64,000 bases of DNA, taken from the NCBI GenBank assembly GCA_963931615.1, contig OZ007032.1, positions 434,001-498,000 on the forward strand. The letters are read 5' to 3'. Within the stretch, counting starts at the first letter, position 1, and the number at the start of each line of letters is the position of its first letter. Under the pieces are notes generated by a model that worked only from the letters and a program-made list of their open reading frames with translations, made no database searches and had not been told where the DNA came from. This DNA is from Coprenecus sp902388455 (GTDB taxonomy: Bacteria; Bacteroidota; Bacteroidia; Bacteroidales; UBA932). Position numbers and translations under genes: made by a program. This document shows, piece after piece, positions 7,999 to 17,378 of this stretch.

Positions 7999-9030
7999 AT
8001 GGAATCTCTTTTAGGAAAAAATATCGAGGAACTCAAGGCCGTCTGCGAACAGTACGGCCTTAAATCTTTTGCTGCCGCCCAGATGGCCGACTGGCTCTAC
8101 CGCAAGCGGGTGCGCTCCATCGATGAGATGACCAACCTGCCCAAGACGGCCCGGACGGCTCTCGCCCGGGACTACACGGTGGGCCGGACTTCCTATGTCG
8201 ACCTCATAGCCTCTGCGGACGGTACGAAGAAATACCTCTTTCCTTTCGGTCCCGGAGTGGAGGCCGTGATGATTCCCGACAAGGACCGCAGCACGCTCTG
8301 TGTCTCCTCCCAGAAGGGCTGCCGCATGGGCTGCCGCTTCTGCATGACGGGCCGCGGCGGATGGCACGGCAACCTGACTCCCGCGGAGATCCTTTCCCAG
8401 TTCCTGGAGGTGGACGAGGCTGCGGAACTGACCAATACCGTGTTCATGGGCATGGGCGAGCCTTTGGACAACTGGGACAGCGTCCGTCGCGTCATCGACA
8501 TTCTGACGGCCCCCTGGGGATTCGGATGGAGCCCCAAGCGCATAACCCTTTCGACCATAGGCGTGACGGCGGATTCCCGTACCGGCGGGTCCCCCCTGCG
8601 CCGTTTTATGGACGAGTGTACCTGCCATCTGGCAGTGAGCCTGCATAACCCCTTCCCGGAGGAGAGGGCTGAGCTGATGCCGATGGAGAAGCCATTCCCG
8701 CTCAGTAAGACATTGTCCCTTATACGGGAGTATGATTTTACGGGACAGCGGAGGGTGAGCTTCGAATACATCATGTTCGCCGGGGTGAACGACGACAAGC
8801 GGCATGCCGACGCCCTGGCCCGGATGCTGCGCGGACTGGAGTGCAGGGTCAACCTTATCCGCTTCCACCGCATCCCCGATTCGCCGCTGGCCCCCTCGCC
8901 GCTGCCCGTCATCGAGCAGTTCAAGGACAGGCTCAATGCCGCCGGAGTGCTGACCACCCTCAGGGCTTCCCGCGGAGAGGATATCCTGGCCGCCTGCGGC
9001 ATGCTCAGCGGCAAGGGCCGTACAAAGTAG
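7999..9030 (+). CDS. rlmN: 23S rRNA (adenine(2503)-C(2))-methyltransferase RlmN
   Basis: 343 residues, a radical SAM enzyme that methylates C2 of A2503 in 23S rRNA (and A37 of some tRNAs). The cluster-binding cysteines are C108, C112 and C115 in a CxxxCxxC motif. The two methyl-transfer cysteines of the family correspond to C101 and C333. FMGMGEPLDN and AVSLHNPF are typical RlmN motifs, and length is normal. It starts 12 nt after the M56 gene and so probably shares its transcript, though its role is housekeeping. Cfr is less likely because there is no resistance context. Confidence 0.93.
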   Translation: MESLLGKNIEELKAVCEQYGLKSFAAAQMADWLYRKRVRSIDEMTNLPKTARTALARDYTVGRTSYVDLIASADGTKKYLFPFGPGVEAVMIPDKDRSTLCVSSQKGCRMGCRFCMTGRGGWHGNLTPAEILSQFLEVDEAAELTNTVFMGMGEPLDNWDSVRRVIDILTAPWGFGWSPKRITLSTIGVTADSRTGGSPLRRFMDECTCHLAVSLHNPFPEERAELMPMEKPFPLSKTLSLIREYDFTGQRRVSFEYIMFAGVNDDKRHADALARMLRGLECRVNLIRFHRIPDSPLAPSPLPVIEQFKDRLNAAGVLTTLRASRGEDILAACGMLSGKGRTK

Positions 9031-9051
9031 AATAAAAAAAGGAACAGGCCT

Positions 9052-11442
9052 ATGAAAATTCTGTATAAGATAGTTTTGGCAGCAGTCGCCGCGGTATTCC
9101 CGTTGACAGTCACCGCCTCTGGAGGTCAGGACAGCACCGTCCATAAAGAGCGGCCCAAAGTGGGAGTGGTGCTCAGCGGAGGAGGTGCTAAGGGCTCGGC
9201 CCATATTGGGGCGCTGAAAGTTATCGAGGAGATGGGCATACCCGTGGATTTCGTGGCCGGAACCAGCATGGGCTCAATCATCGGAGGTCTGTACAGTCTG
9301 GGCTACAGTCCTGCGGAGATGGATTCGCTGATAAGCGGAGTGGACTGGTCGGTCATCATGAGCAATAATGTTTCCCGCAGTCAGCTTTCTTTCTTGGATA
9401 AGGAGCATAAATCCCGTTATCTTCTGACAGTGCCGTTTACCACAGCGGCTTCATTGGAACGGAAAATGGAAGTCGGGCGCAGCCGCAGGGATCAGGAGGC
9501 TTCCAGCACTCAGTCCTCATCAGTAGTGGATGCCAGTACATTCATCAGCTCACTGCCGGCAGGATTCATCAATGGCAATAATGTAGAGAATCTGCTGAAT
9601 TCTCTGTCAGTGGGGTATCAGGACTCGATAGATTTCAATTCTATGCCGATACCTTATGCCTGTGTAGCAACGGACATGGTGTCAGGGCAGGAGGTCGTTT
9701 TCCGTAACGGATCCCTGTCCAAGGCAATAAGGGCCAGCATAGCCATTCCGGGAGTGTTCTCGCCGGTGAGGATGGGCAATATGGTGCTGGTGGACGGAGG
9801 TATGCTCAATAATTTCCCAGTGGATATATGTCGGGAGATGGGTGCGGATATAATAATAGGGGTGCGGGTCTCCAGCACTCTCAAGGGTGATCCGGACGCG
9901 CTTAACTCCCTGCCGCAGCTTATTGACCAGCTTATGGGGGTGGTGACCCAGCGTAAGTCCAATGAGAATATAGCATCCTGCGACATCTTCATAGAACCGG
10001 ATGTGACCGGTTATGGACCGATGAGTTTCGATACGGCCAGTATCCGTAAGCTGGTGCATAATGGTTATGTGGCAGCAGACAGACACCGGGATGAGCTCAG
10101 GGAACTGAAGGAGCTGCTGGAGGCCTACGGACCGTGCGAAAAGCAGCTTCAGGCACCCAGAGCCAGGAATATGGACAGCGATACTCTGACTATCAGTTCC
10201 ATATCCATAAGCGGGGTGGGCGAGAAGGATGCGGAATGGCTGCTTAAAAAGTCCAGGCTGCTGAAAAATAAGAGGATGACTGGCAGGGACATAGAAAAAG
10301 CCGTGGCTATGTTTTACGGGACCAATGCATTTTCCAAGATAAGTTATACACTTAACCAGGACCCGGACAATGAAACCTGGCAGATTAATATTTCTTTGGT
10401 ACCGGACGTGCCTCATAACTTCGGCTTCGGCTTCCGTTTTGATTCGCAGGAGGCAGCCGCCATTCTACTGGGGGTGGGCCTCAATGAACAGAAACTTACG
10501 GGAGTTAAGTTAAATGTGTCCACCCGTCTCAGTTATAATCCTTGGGCAAGGGTGCAGGTATCGTTTGTCCCCCGGATTATTCCCCGTTTCAGTCTCGCCT
10601 ACTCTTTCAGAAAAGAAGAGACCAATATCACCAACATGGGCCGTACTACATCCAATGTGTTGTTCTACAATCAGGAGGTTAAGGCCTATTTCTCTGAGTA
10701 CCACTCCCGTTTCCTGAGTACGGAACTTGGATTGAATTACGAGAATTTCATATATGAGCATCTCTTCCAGTCATCTGTCGGAAACGTGGGAATCCTGCCA
10801 GGAGACAACAATGCTCTGACCAGCTCATATCTGGGACTTTATACACGTGTTAGATTTGACAGTAAGAACCGTACCAGTTTTGCAACCAAGGGAGTTCAGT
10901 TTACTCTGGACGGAAGCTGGAAGTTCTGTGATCTGGACAGACGGGAGAATTTCAATACTTTCGGAGATGTCATGCTGTCCTTTGCATCCTATATTCCGGT
11001 GTTCGGACAACGGCTGGTCATCTCGCCTCAAGTATATTCCCGCTTTCTTATCGGCGGGGACTATTTCAGAATCTACAATACTCTGATGGGCGGTGCCATG
11101 CAGGGCCGCTACCTGAAGCATCAGCTGCCTTTCATAGGATTCAACCGACCTGAGGCAATGGATAATTCTGTGGTTGTTCTCCGTACGGACTTCAGGCTCA
11201 ATGTCCATTCCAAGCACTATGTCACTGCTATGGTCAACTACGCGCGGGAATCCGCAGGCCTGCATAATTTCTTCGGCCCCAAGCATGAACTGTCAGACGG
11301 AGGGATGAGTGCATGCAACTGGTGGGGTTTCGGTCTGAGATATTCGTATGACCTGCCGATAGGCCCTGTGGATGTGGATTTCTCCTGGTCGAACCTGACT
11401 CATAAAATGGGAGTATATGTCAACCTCGGATACTATTTTTAA
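9052..11442 (+). CDS. Patatin-like phospholipase with C-terminal BamA/Omp85-like barrel
   Basis: 796 residues. A signal peptide is followed by a patatin domain (about 36-350) with oxyanion motif GGGAKG (43-48), nucleophile Ser72 in GTSMG and catalytic Asp248 in DGG. A POTRA-like linker (about 375-455) and a D15/Omp85-type 16-strand barrel end in VYVNLGYYF. This is the layout of type Vd autotransporters (PlpD, FplA), in which the barrel carries the lipase to the surface. The product likely cleaves phospholipids at or outside the outer membrane. All catalytic residues are present. It lies 21 nt after rlmN, and its 3' end overlaps recX by 26 nt. Confidence 0.9.
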   Translation: MKILYKIVLAAVAAVFPLTVTASGGQDSTVHKERPKVGVVLSGGGAKGSAHIGALKVIEEMGIPVDFVAGTSMGSIIGGLYSLGYSPAEMDSLISGVDWSVIMSNNVSRSQLSFLDKEHKSRYLLTVPFTTAASLERKMEVGRSRRDQEASSTQSSSVVDASTFISSLPAGFINGNNVENLLNSLSVGYQDSIDFNSMPIPYACVATDMVSGQEVVFRNGSLSKAIRASIAIPGVFSPVRMGNMVLVDGGMLNNFPVDICREMGADIIIGVRVSSTLKGDPDALNSLPQLIDQLMGVVTQRKSNENIASCDIFIEPDVTGYGPMSFDTASIRKLVHNGYVAADRHRDELRELKELLEAYGPCEKQLQAPRARNMDSDTLTISSISISGVGEKDAEWLLKKSRLLKNKRMTGRDIEKAVAMFYGTNAFSKISYTLNQDPDNETWQINISLVPDVPHNFGFGFRFDSQEAAAILLGVGLNEQKLTGVKLNVSTRLSYNPWARVQVSFVPRIIPRFSLAYSFRKEETNITNMGRTTSNVLFYNQEVKAYFSEYHSRFLSTELGLNYENFIYEHLFQSSVGNVGILPGDNNALTSSYLGLYTRVRFDSKNRTSFATKGVQFTLDGSWKFCDLDRRENFNTFGDVMLSFASYIPVFGQRLVISPQVYSRFLIGGDYFRIYNTLMGGAMQGRYLKHQLPFIGFNRPEAMDNSVVVLRTDFRLNVHSKHYVTAMVNYARESAGLHNFFGPKHELSDGGMSACNWWGFGLRYSYDLPIGPVDVDFSWSNLTHKMGVYVNLGYYF

Positions 11443-11884
11443 CCGCCTGGCCTGGCTGTGCTCCAGAAGGGAATACTGCAGCAGCGGCATTATGGACCTG
11501 CTGCGGCGCAAGGGAGTGGAAGGGAAGGAAGCGGCGGCTGTGCTGGAGCGCCTGCGGGCTGAGAGGTATGTCGATGACGCCCGCTACGCAAGGGCATTCG
11601 CCAGGGACAAGGCTCATCTGGCGGGATGGGGAAGTAGGAAAATAGCTTATGCCCTGGCCTCCAAAGGTATTCCGGCGGAAACTGTAAAGGAGGCACTCTC
11701 TGAGGTGGAGGATGGGGAGAGTACCCGCCGCATGGAGGAGGTAATCCGGGGCAAATGGCGGAGTGTCAAGGCCGCAACGCCTCAGGAACGCCGTGTCAAA
11801 GTCCTGCGCTTTGCACTGTCTCGGGGCTATGATTATGCGGCTGTCATGAAGGTCGTCTCTTCCTTGGAATGTCCGAAATTTTGA
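11417..11884 (+). CDS. recX: Regulatory protein RecX
   Basis: 155 residues. The family limits RecA filament extension. Seen here: the conserved block AERYVDDARYARAFARDKA (with one more residue than is usual) and the downstream GSRKIAYALASKGI, two of the three-helix repeats of RecX. The start ATG lies inside the end of the patatin gene, which implies translational coupling. No recA is visible in the window. Confidence 0.88.
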   Translation: MSTSDTIFNRLAWLCSRREYCSSGIMDLLRRKGVEGKEAAAVLERLRAERYVDDARYARAFARDKAHLAGWGSRKIAYALASKGIPAETVKEALSEVEDGESTRRMEEVIRGKWRSVKAATPQERRVKVLRFALSRGYDYAAVMKVVSSLECPKF

Positions 11885-11893
11885 CTAACTTTG
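11864..11893 (+). promoter_or_regulatory. Bacteroidetes-type promoter for the sugar permease/kinase operon
   Basis: TTG at 11864-11866, a 19-nt spacer and TAACTTTG at 11886-11893, an exact TAnnTTTG. It overlaps the end of recX. A TTG at 11891 that would extend the permease frame lies within the motif, so translation more likely begins at the ATG at 11933. Confidence 0.7.
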
Positions 11894-11932
11894 AAGTTTG
11901 AAACTAATACTAACATTAACTGTACAGAACTT

Positions 11933-13258
11933 ATGTCTACAACTCAAACCGTGAAGAAGAACTATGCGCTCCCCATCGCAATGATGTACCTGCTGTTCTT
12001 CATGATCGCCTTCGTGACCAATCTCTGTAATCCGATGGCGGTAATCGTTAAAAATCAGTTCGAAGTTTCCAACGCGATGGCCCAGCTCGGCAACGCGGCC
12101 AATTTCATCGCCTATGCCGTGATGGGTATTCCCGCCGGTATGCTTCTCAAGAGGATAGGATACAAAAAAACAGCCCTGACAGCCATTGTAGTCGGCTTTA
12201 CGGGTGTCTTCCTCCAGTATGTGTCGGGATGGAATTCGGTTCAGAGCTACGGTGTGTACCTTGCCGGAGCGTTTATCGCAGGTTTCTGCATGTGTATGCT
12301 GAATACAGTCGTCAACCCCATGCTCAATACTTTGGGCGGAGGCGGCAAGAAGGGCAATCAGCTGATTCAGTTCGGCGGTGTCGGCAATTCCCTGGCAGCC
12401 ACATTCGTGACTATCTTCGTGGGCGCTCTCGTGGGAGATGCATCGAAGGCTCAGATATCAGACGCTACCCCGGCTCTGTTCTTCGCCCTGGGTATCTTCC
12501 TGCTGGTATTCATTGTGCTGTCTTTCGTGAGGATTCCAGAGCCTGACCAGGAGAAGGATGCGGCTGAGAAGCCCGCAGTGTCCCCGACAGGCAGGCGCCA
12601 CAGCGCATTCTCCTTCCGTCATTTCAACCTCGGTATCATCGCTATTTTCCTGTATATGGGTGTGGAGGTAGGTATCCCTACGTACGTGCTGCAGTACCTT
12701 TCGACAGCTACTGATGCAGCTACTCCCGGTTTCGGAATGGATTCGGGTATCGCGGCATCCATCGCAGGTGTGTTCTGGCTGATGATGCTGGTAGGACGTC
12801 TTTTCGGAGGCCTGCTGGGTGGACGTTTCTCCAGCCGTGCCCAGATACTTTTCGTATCTTCGGTCTGCATCCTGTTCATCGTTCTGGGAATGATTCTGCC
12901 TTCTTCAGCCACAGTGCCTTTCTTCGGATTCGAGGGTTCTACCGGACATTTCGTGTCGGCTGACATTCCTGTGGGCATGATGTTCCTGGTGCTCTGCGGT
13001 CTGTGTACATCGGTATGCTGGGGCGGTATCTTCAATATGGCCGTCGAAGGGCTGGGCCGCTTTACTTCTGTGGCTTCAGGTATGTTCATGACAATGGTCT
13101 GCGGCGGCGGTATCCTTATCCCGCTCCAGGGCGCCATCGCCGATGCTTCAGGTTCTTTCCTCGTCAGCTTCGCAGTTCCTCTGGTCTGCGCTGTTTACAT
13201 CCTCTTCTATGCTCTGATAGGATACAAGAACGTCAATACGGATATAGTAACCGACTAA
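11933..13258 (+). CDS. FucP/GluP-type sugar:proton symporter (MFS)
   Basis: 441 residues with about 12 hydrophobic segments, in the fucose/glucose/galactose symporter family of the major facilitator superfamily. Family marks include FVTNLCNPMAVIVKNQF in the first helix region, GIPAGMLLKRIGYKKT in the loop between helices 2 and 3, and NTVVNPMLNTLGG further on. It imports a monosaccharide across the inner membrane. The next gene, 10 nt downstream, is a ROK kinase, so glucose or a related hexose is more likely than fucose; no fucose isomerase or fuculokinase is nearby. Confidence 0.87.
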   Translation: MSTTQTVKKNYALPIAMMYLLFFMIAFVTNLCNPMAVIVKNQFEVSNAMAQLGNAANFIAYAVMGIPAGMLLKRIGYKKTALTAIVVGFTGVFLQYVSGWNSVQSYGVYLAGAFIAGFCMCMLNTVVNPMLNTLGGGGKKGNQLIQFGGVGNSLAATFVTIFVGALVGDASKAQISDATPALFFALGIFLLVFIVLSFVRIPEPDQEKDAAEKPAVSPTGRRHSAFSFRHFNLGIIAIFLYMGVEVGIPTYVLQYLSTATDAATPGFGMDSGIAASIAGVFWLMMLVGRLFGGLLGGRFSSRAQILFVSSVCILFIVLGMILPSSATVPFFGFEGSTGHFVSADIPVGMMFLVLCGLCTSVCWGGIFNMAVEGLGRFTSVASGMFMTMVCGGGILIPLQGAIADASGSFLVSFAVPLVCAVYILFYALIGYKNVNTDIVTD

Positions 13259-13268
13259 TTTATAGATT

Positions 13269-14243
13269 ATGACAAAACAGACACTGGTAATGGGCATCGA
13301 TGTGGGCGGTCAGTCCACCAAACTGGGTGTGGTCGATGCCCGCGGCAATATACTTTATCAGAGTGTTATCTCGTCTCTTCAGAGAGAACTTTCATCCTAT
13401 GTGGATGACCTGACCGCCGCCATCAAGGACCTTATCAAGAAGGCCGAGAACGACGGAGAGATCAAGGGAATCGGTATAGGGGCCCCCAACGGCAACTATT
13501 ATAAGGGAACAATCGAATTTGCGCCCAACCTCAAGTGGGCATACGATGAGAATGACAAGCCGATGGTCATCTTCTTCGCCAAGATGATCAGGGATATCGT
13601 AGGCATTCCCGTAGCCATCACCAACGATGCCAACGCTGCTGCGGTAGGAGAGATGACTTACGGCATCGCCAAGGGAATGAAGGATTTTATCATGATAACC
13701 CTGGGTACCGGTGTGGGCAGCGGTATAGTCATCAACGGCAATATCGTCTACGGTCATGACGGTTTCGCAGGCGAGCTGGGACATACTACCACTATCCGCG
13801 GAGGAAGGCAGTGCAACTGCGGCCGCAAGGGCTGTCTGGAGACTTATACTTCCGCGACAGGTGTGGCCCGCACGGCCCGGGAGTTCCTGGCAGAGCGTAA
13901 GGACAAGAGCCTGCTGCGCAGCCTTGATCCGGAGAAGATTACATCCAAGGACATTTATGACGCTGCGACCAAAGGAGACAAGCTGGCTATAGAGATATTC
14001 CACTATACAGGCCGCATTATGGGTGAGGCTTTTGCCAACTTCGTGGCTTTCAGTGCTCCCGAAGCCATCATCCTCTTCGGAGGCCTGGCCCGCTCGAAAG
14101 AGTTCCTGACCGAGTCCATTCTCGATGCCATGAACGAGAACCTGCTCGATATCTGGAAAGGCAAGATCCGCCTGCTGTATTCCACCCTGAAGGACTCCGA
14201 CGCCGCCATCCTCGGCGCCTCGGCCCTTGCCTGGGAGCTGTAA
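13269..14243 (+). CDS. ROK family glucokinase-like sugar kinase
   Basis: 324 residues. The ATP-binding phosphate motif is IDVGGQSTKLG near the N-terminus. The ROK signature GELGHTT is followed by the zinc-binding cysteines of CNCGRKGCLE. There is no N-terminal winged helix, so it is a kinase rather than a ROK repressor. It should phosphorylate glucose or a similar hexose brought in by the upstream permease, feeding glycolysis. The 3' end converges on prfB with only 3 nt between stops, so no separate terminator fits there. Confidence 0.9.
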   Translation: MTKQTLVMGIDVGGQSTKLGVVDARGNILYQSVISSLQRELSSYVDDLTAAIKDLIKKAENDGEIKGIGIGAPNGNYYKGTIEFAPNLKWAYDENDKPMVIFFAKMIRDIVGIPVAITNDANAAAVGEMTYGIAKGMKDFIMITLGTGVGSGIVINGNIVYGHDGFAGELGHTTTIRGGRQCNCGRKGCLETYTSATGVARTAREFLAERKDKSLLRSLDPEKITSKDIYDAATKGDKLAIEIFHYTGRIMGEAFANFVAFSAPEAIILFGGLARSKEFLTESILDAMNENLLDIWKGKIRLLYSTLKDSDAAILGASALAWEL

Positions 14244-14246
14244 GAT

Positions 14247-15339
14247 TTACGAAGCGGAGCCGGCTTCCATGAGGAAGGACTTCATGAAGGCGTTGAGGTC
14301 TCCGTCGAGAACGCCCTGCGTATCGGAAGTCTCATATCCGGTACGCAGGTCTTTTACCATCTTGTAGGGGTGCAGGACGTAGCTGCGGATCTGGGAGCCC
14401 CATTCGATTTTCTTTTTCTTGCCTTCGAGCTCTGCCTGTTTCTCCTGGCGTTTCTTGAGTTCCAGGTCGTAGAGGTGCGACTTGAGGATGCGCAGGGCCC
14501 GCTGCCTGTTGTCGAGCTGGGAGCGGGTCTCGGTATTCTCGACCACTATGCCGGTGGGGATGTGGCGCACGCGGACGCCGGTCTCGACCTTGTTGACGTT
14601 CTGGCCGCCGGCTCCGGACGAGCGGTAGGTGTCCCACTCGAGGTCGGCCGGGTTGATTTCTATCTCGATGGTGTCGTCCACGAGAGGGTAGACGAAGACG
14701 GAGGAGAATGTCGTCTGCCGCTTGCCCTGGGCATTGAACGGGGAGATGCGCACCAGGCGGTGTACTCCGCTCTCGCCCTTGAGGTAGCCGAAGGCGTAGT
14801 CCCCCTCGAACTCGATGGTCACCGACTTGATGCCGGCCTCGTCCCCCTCGATGAGGTCGCTGACCGCCACCTTGTAGCCGTTGCGCTCGCCCCAGCGGAC
14901 GTACATGCGCATGAGCATGGCCGACCAGTCGTTGCTCTCGGTGCCGCCGGCTCCCGAATTGATCTTGAGGATGGCCCCGAGATTGTCCCCTTCCTCGCCG
15001 AGCATATTGCGCAGCTCCAGGTCCTCGACCTTCCCGGTGAGGGCTTCGAACTGGGCGTCGGCGTCCTGCTGGGCGGACTCGTCCTCCCGTGCGAATTCCA
15101 TGAGAACCTCCAGGTCCTCGTCCATTTTCCTGAGTTCATCGTAGGCGTCGGTCCAGAATTTCACGCCCGACATTTTCTTAAGAAATGCCTCGGCCTCCTT
15201 CGGGTCGTCCCAGAATCCGGGCCCGGCACTGTGCTGCTGCATCTGAGCTACCTGCTCCTTCTTCGCAGCGATGTCAAAGACACCTCCCCAGCGTATCGAT
15301 ACGCTGACGCAAGTCTCTCACCTGTTCCGTGGTAATCAT
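14247..15339 (-). CDS. prfB: Peptide chain release factor 2 (programmed +1 frameshift)
   Basis: The complete product needs a +1 shift: 21 codons from ATG 15339 down to CTT at 15279-15277, then the T at 15276 is skipped and frame resumes at GAC 15275 through to 14247, giving 363 residues. Both family motifs are present: the stop-codon-reading tripeptide SPF (RISPFNAQG) and the peptidyl-hydrolysis motif GGQ (SSGAGGQNVN). RF2 terminates at UGA and UAA and represses itself by reading the in-frame UGA. A frame starting at 15242 would lose the conserved N-terminal helix and is not the true start. Confidence 0.95.
15273..15289 (-). promoter_or_regulatory. prfB programmed frameshift site
   Basis: On the minus strand a Shine-Dalgarno-like GGGGAGG (15289-15283) is followed by TGT, the slippery CTT and the UGA stop with C after it (CTTTGAC). 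The 3-nt gap between the internal ribosome-binding sequence and CTT equals that in the E. coli site, though the first bases differ. Confidence 0.93.
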
Positions 15340-15373
15340 CTTCCGTGGTTATAATTGTGGTTATTAAATGATT

Positions 15374-16699
15374 TCAGCTGTTTTCCCTTACGGCATAGAG
15401 GTCCCGTTCCGGCCATCCTGTTACGCGCGATGATGCGGTGCGGTACATGCGGTCGATGTACCGGGTAAATTTGGAACCTTTCCAGGAACTTGTGTTCGTG
15501 ACAAACATCCATATATAGCCGTCAGCCTGTTTCTTGAGCATAGCACTTGTACCTGCCAGTGTGCCTGTACGGGTCCAGTCCGAATGTGTTCCGGCTCGTA
15601 CCCAGCCGATAGGGCGGTAGGGGTCGTCGGGGTCAGCAGTCATTTTTCGGACGCTCTCAGGGGAAATGACATCCGGTATTGACGGATCTCCGTCTATGGA
15701 GGCTACGAATCGTACGAATTCGGAGGGGGAGGCAACCCAGGCACCGGCTCCGCGCAGTCCCTCTATGTTGCTGCCTCCGTAACGGCGCCAGAGAGTGTCT
15801 CCGCTGTTGTCAAATGCAGGTACCGGTTCTGCATCGTGTGTCTCGTAGTAACGGACCTCGTTGGGATACCGTTCTTCATATAGGTTGTGTGCCAGGTGCA
15901 TGTCGTAGCATCCGGCCGGGTGCAGTATGTTCTGCTGGCAGTATTCATCGTAATCCATTCCGCTGCAGACCTCTACGATCTTCGTGAGGATGAGGTAACC
16001 CAGATTGGAGTACCGGAAACCTTGTCCTGGAGTGTATCCCAGTCTTTCACCCAGTGCGTACTCGATGACTCTGTCCATGTCCGGAACGGTGTCAAGGTCT
16101 TCCCAAATGATAATCTCGCGGGTGGTGAACAGTGGGTCGCCTTTGTGCATGGTAAAACCGGCCTCGTGTCTCAGAAGCTGGTTTACAGTGATATTCCGGA
16201 CTCTTTTATCCCTTATGTGACTGAACTGTCCGCAGTCCAGTATTCCTCCGTCTCCGAAAACCCTGTCATCCAGGCTCAGGACCTTTCTTTCGCACAGCTG
16301 CATGATCGCCGTAGCAGTTACCAGTTTGGAGAGGGATGCTATGCGCATGATGTGGCCCGGGGACATCCGGATGCCCTTTTCCTCATCGGCCCAGCCGTAT
16401 CCTTTGGAGTAAATCAGCTGTCCGTCCTTCATGACCGCCAGACTTCCGCCTTTGATCTCCCAGCGTTTCATGAAGCGCTCGATGTACGAGTCAAGTGCTG
16501 AGAACTGCGAGGAACTGCTGAGGTCGTTGGACAAGAATTCATTGATTGAGATGTGTTCACTGCTTCCATAGGGGCCGCCGCCGGTTTCTTCCGTAGTATT
16601 GCCGGAATTATCCGTGTGGCCCTTGACAGTGACGACTGTAAGGGTGACTGCCGCGGTCAGCAGCAGGAATGCTGTCAGTATTTTCCAGTGTCCCGTCAT
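15374..16699 (-). CDS. Serine hydrolase, beta-lactamase class C/PBP4*-like
   Basis: 441 residues. An N-terminal hydrophobic stretch (about 7-25) is a signal peptide or anchor. The acyl-enzyme serine sits in SLSK within MRIASLSKLVTATAIMQL, the second motif is YSN (FRYSNLGY), and a C-terminal RTGTLAG replaces KTG. Family members are D-aminopeptidases, esterases or penicillin-recognising enzymes rather than true AmpC, and the RTG form argues against a classical beta-lactamase. The start directly follows the stop of the LysR gene, so the two are co-transcribed and the LysR may control it. Confidence 0.85.
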   Translation of the reverse strand: MTGHWKILTAFLLLTAAVTLTVVTVKGHTDNSGNTTEETGGGPYGSSEHISINEFLSNDLSSSSQFSALDSYIERFMKRWEIKGGSLAVMKDGQLIYSKGYGWADEEKGIRMSPGHIMRIASLSKLVTATAIMQLCERKVLSLDDRVFGDGGILDCGQFSHIRDKRVRNITVNQLLRHEAGFTMHKGDPLFTTREIIIWEDLDTVPDMDRVIEYALGERLGYTPGQGFRYSNLGYLILTKIVEVCSGMDYDEYCQQNILHPAGCYDMHLAHNLYEERYPNEVRYYETHDAEPVPAFDNSGDTLWRRYGGSNIEGLRGAGAWVASPSEFVRFVASIDGDPSIPDVISPESVRKMTADPDDPYRPIGWVRAGTHSDWTRTGTLAGTSAMLKKQADGYIWMFVTNTSSWKGSKFTRYIDRMYRTASSRVTGWPERDLYAVRENS

Positions 16700-17305
16700 T
16701 TATTTGAATGTCCGGCAGCAGAGGAGGAAGTCCTCGACTGCCGGATTTACGTTATTGCCGGGTGTTGAGTTGCGGTTGAGGTACCATGTGGACATGGGGC
16801 GGGAGGCTCCGTTTACGGATACTGAGGCGAAGACGGAGCTGTCGGCATTCTCTACCGGCAGATCTGTCACGGCTATATCTACAGCGGAATCGCTCAGGAG
16901 TGCGGCTGCTTCTTCCCTGTTTCGCTCCAGGATGGATATGTCGGTTCCTGGATAGATGCGGGAATAATAGTCCGCCAGTGGTTTGAGAATAAATCTGGCA
17001 GCTACGGAGTCAGCTGCGATAACAATCTCCCGGTGCTCGTCCTTACGGACCGGCATCAGTTCGCGGTCAGCGCAGCGGTAAAGATTCAGAATCTTTTCTG
17101 CATAATCGAACAGAATGCGCCCTTTCGGAGTAAGCACTGTCTCCCGGCGTCCTCTGAAGAAAAGCAGGTCTCCAACGGAGCTTTCCAGTTCTGAAATGTG
17201 ATTGCTTACGGCCGGCTGGGTTATGCCCAGCTCTTTGGCGGCGGCGGTGAAGGAACCCTTGACCGCCACGGTGTAGAATACTTTAAGTCTGTAGTCGCAG
17301 ATCAT
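16700..17305 (-). CDS. LysR family regulator with shortened effector domain
   Basis: 201 residues. The N-terminal winged helix is standard: KVFYTVAVKGSFTAAAKEL, then ITQPAVSNHISELE as recognition helix. The effector domain is much too short: the first half is recognisable (VIAADSVAARFILKPLADYY to VDIAVTDLP), then the chain jumps to a typical family ending (TWYLNRN, PAVEDFLLCC). About 90-100 residues of the second subdomain appear to be missing without a frameshift. The start at 17305 was chosen because an earlier in-frame ATG (17335) falls across the promoter. Ligand binding is doubtful; DNA binding should be intact. Confidence 0.82.
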   Translation of the reverse strand: MICDYRLKVFYTVAVKGSFTAAAKELGITQPAVSNHISELESSVGDLLFFRGRRETVLTPKGRILFDYAEKILNLYRCADRELMPVRKDEHREIVIAADSVAARFILKPLADYYSRIYPGTDISILERNREEAAALLSDSAVDIAVTDLPVENADSSVFASVSVNGASRPMSTWYLNRNSTPGNNVNPAVEDFLLCCRTFK

Positions 17306-17324
17306 AACAGTTTCATTCGGCCTG

Positions 17325-17354
17325 CAAAATTGCATAAATTTTTTAATATACCAA
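17325..17354 (-). promoter_or_regulatory. Likely promoter of the LysR/serine hydrolase pair
   Basis: On the minus strand TTG (17354-17352), a 19-nt spacer and CAATTTTG (17332-17325), which matches TAnnTTTG at all but the first base. The same CAATTTTG form is found upstream of the six-gene unit at 29716-29746. Confidence 0.5.
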
Positions 17355-17378
17355 AATACACAATTTCATTGCCGTTCT

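Noticed and set aside
8011..9204. 397-codon minus-strand frame opposite rlmN
   Set aside because: Antisense to a confidently identified enzyme, with composition expected of a shadow frame.
15374..16699. AmpC beta-lactamase with AmpR-type regulator
   Set aside because: The enzyme has RTG rather than KTG, and the LysR gene is co-directional rather than divergent and lacks a full effector domain.
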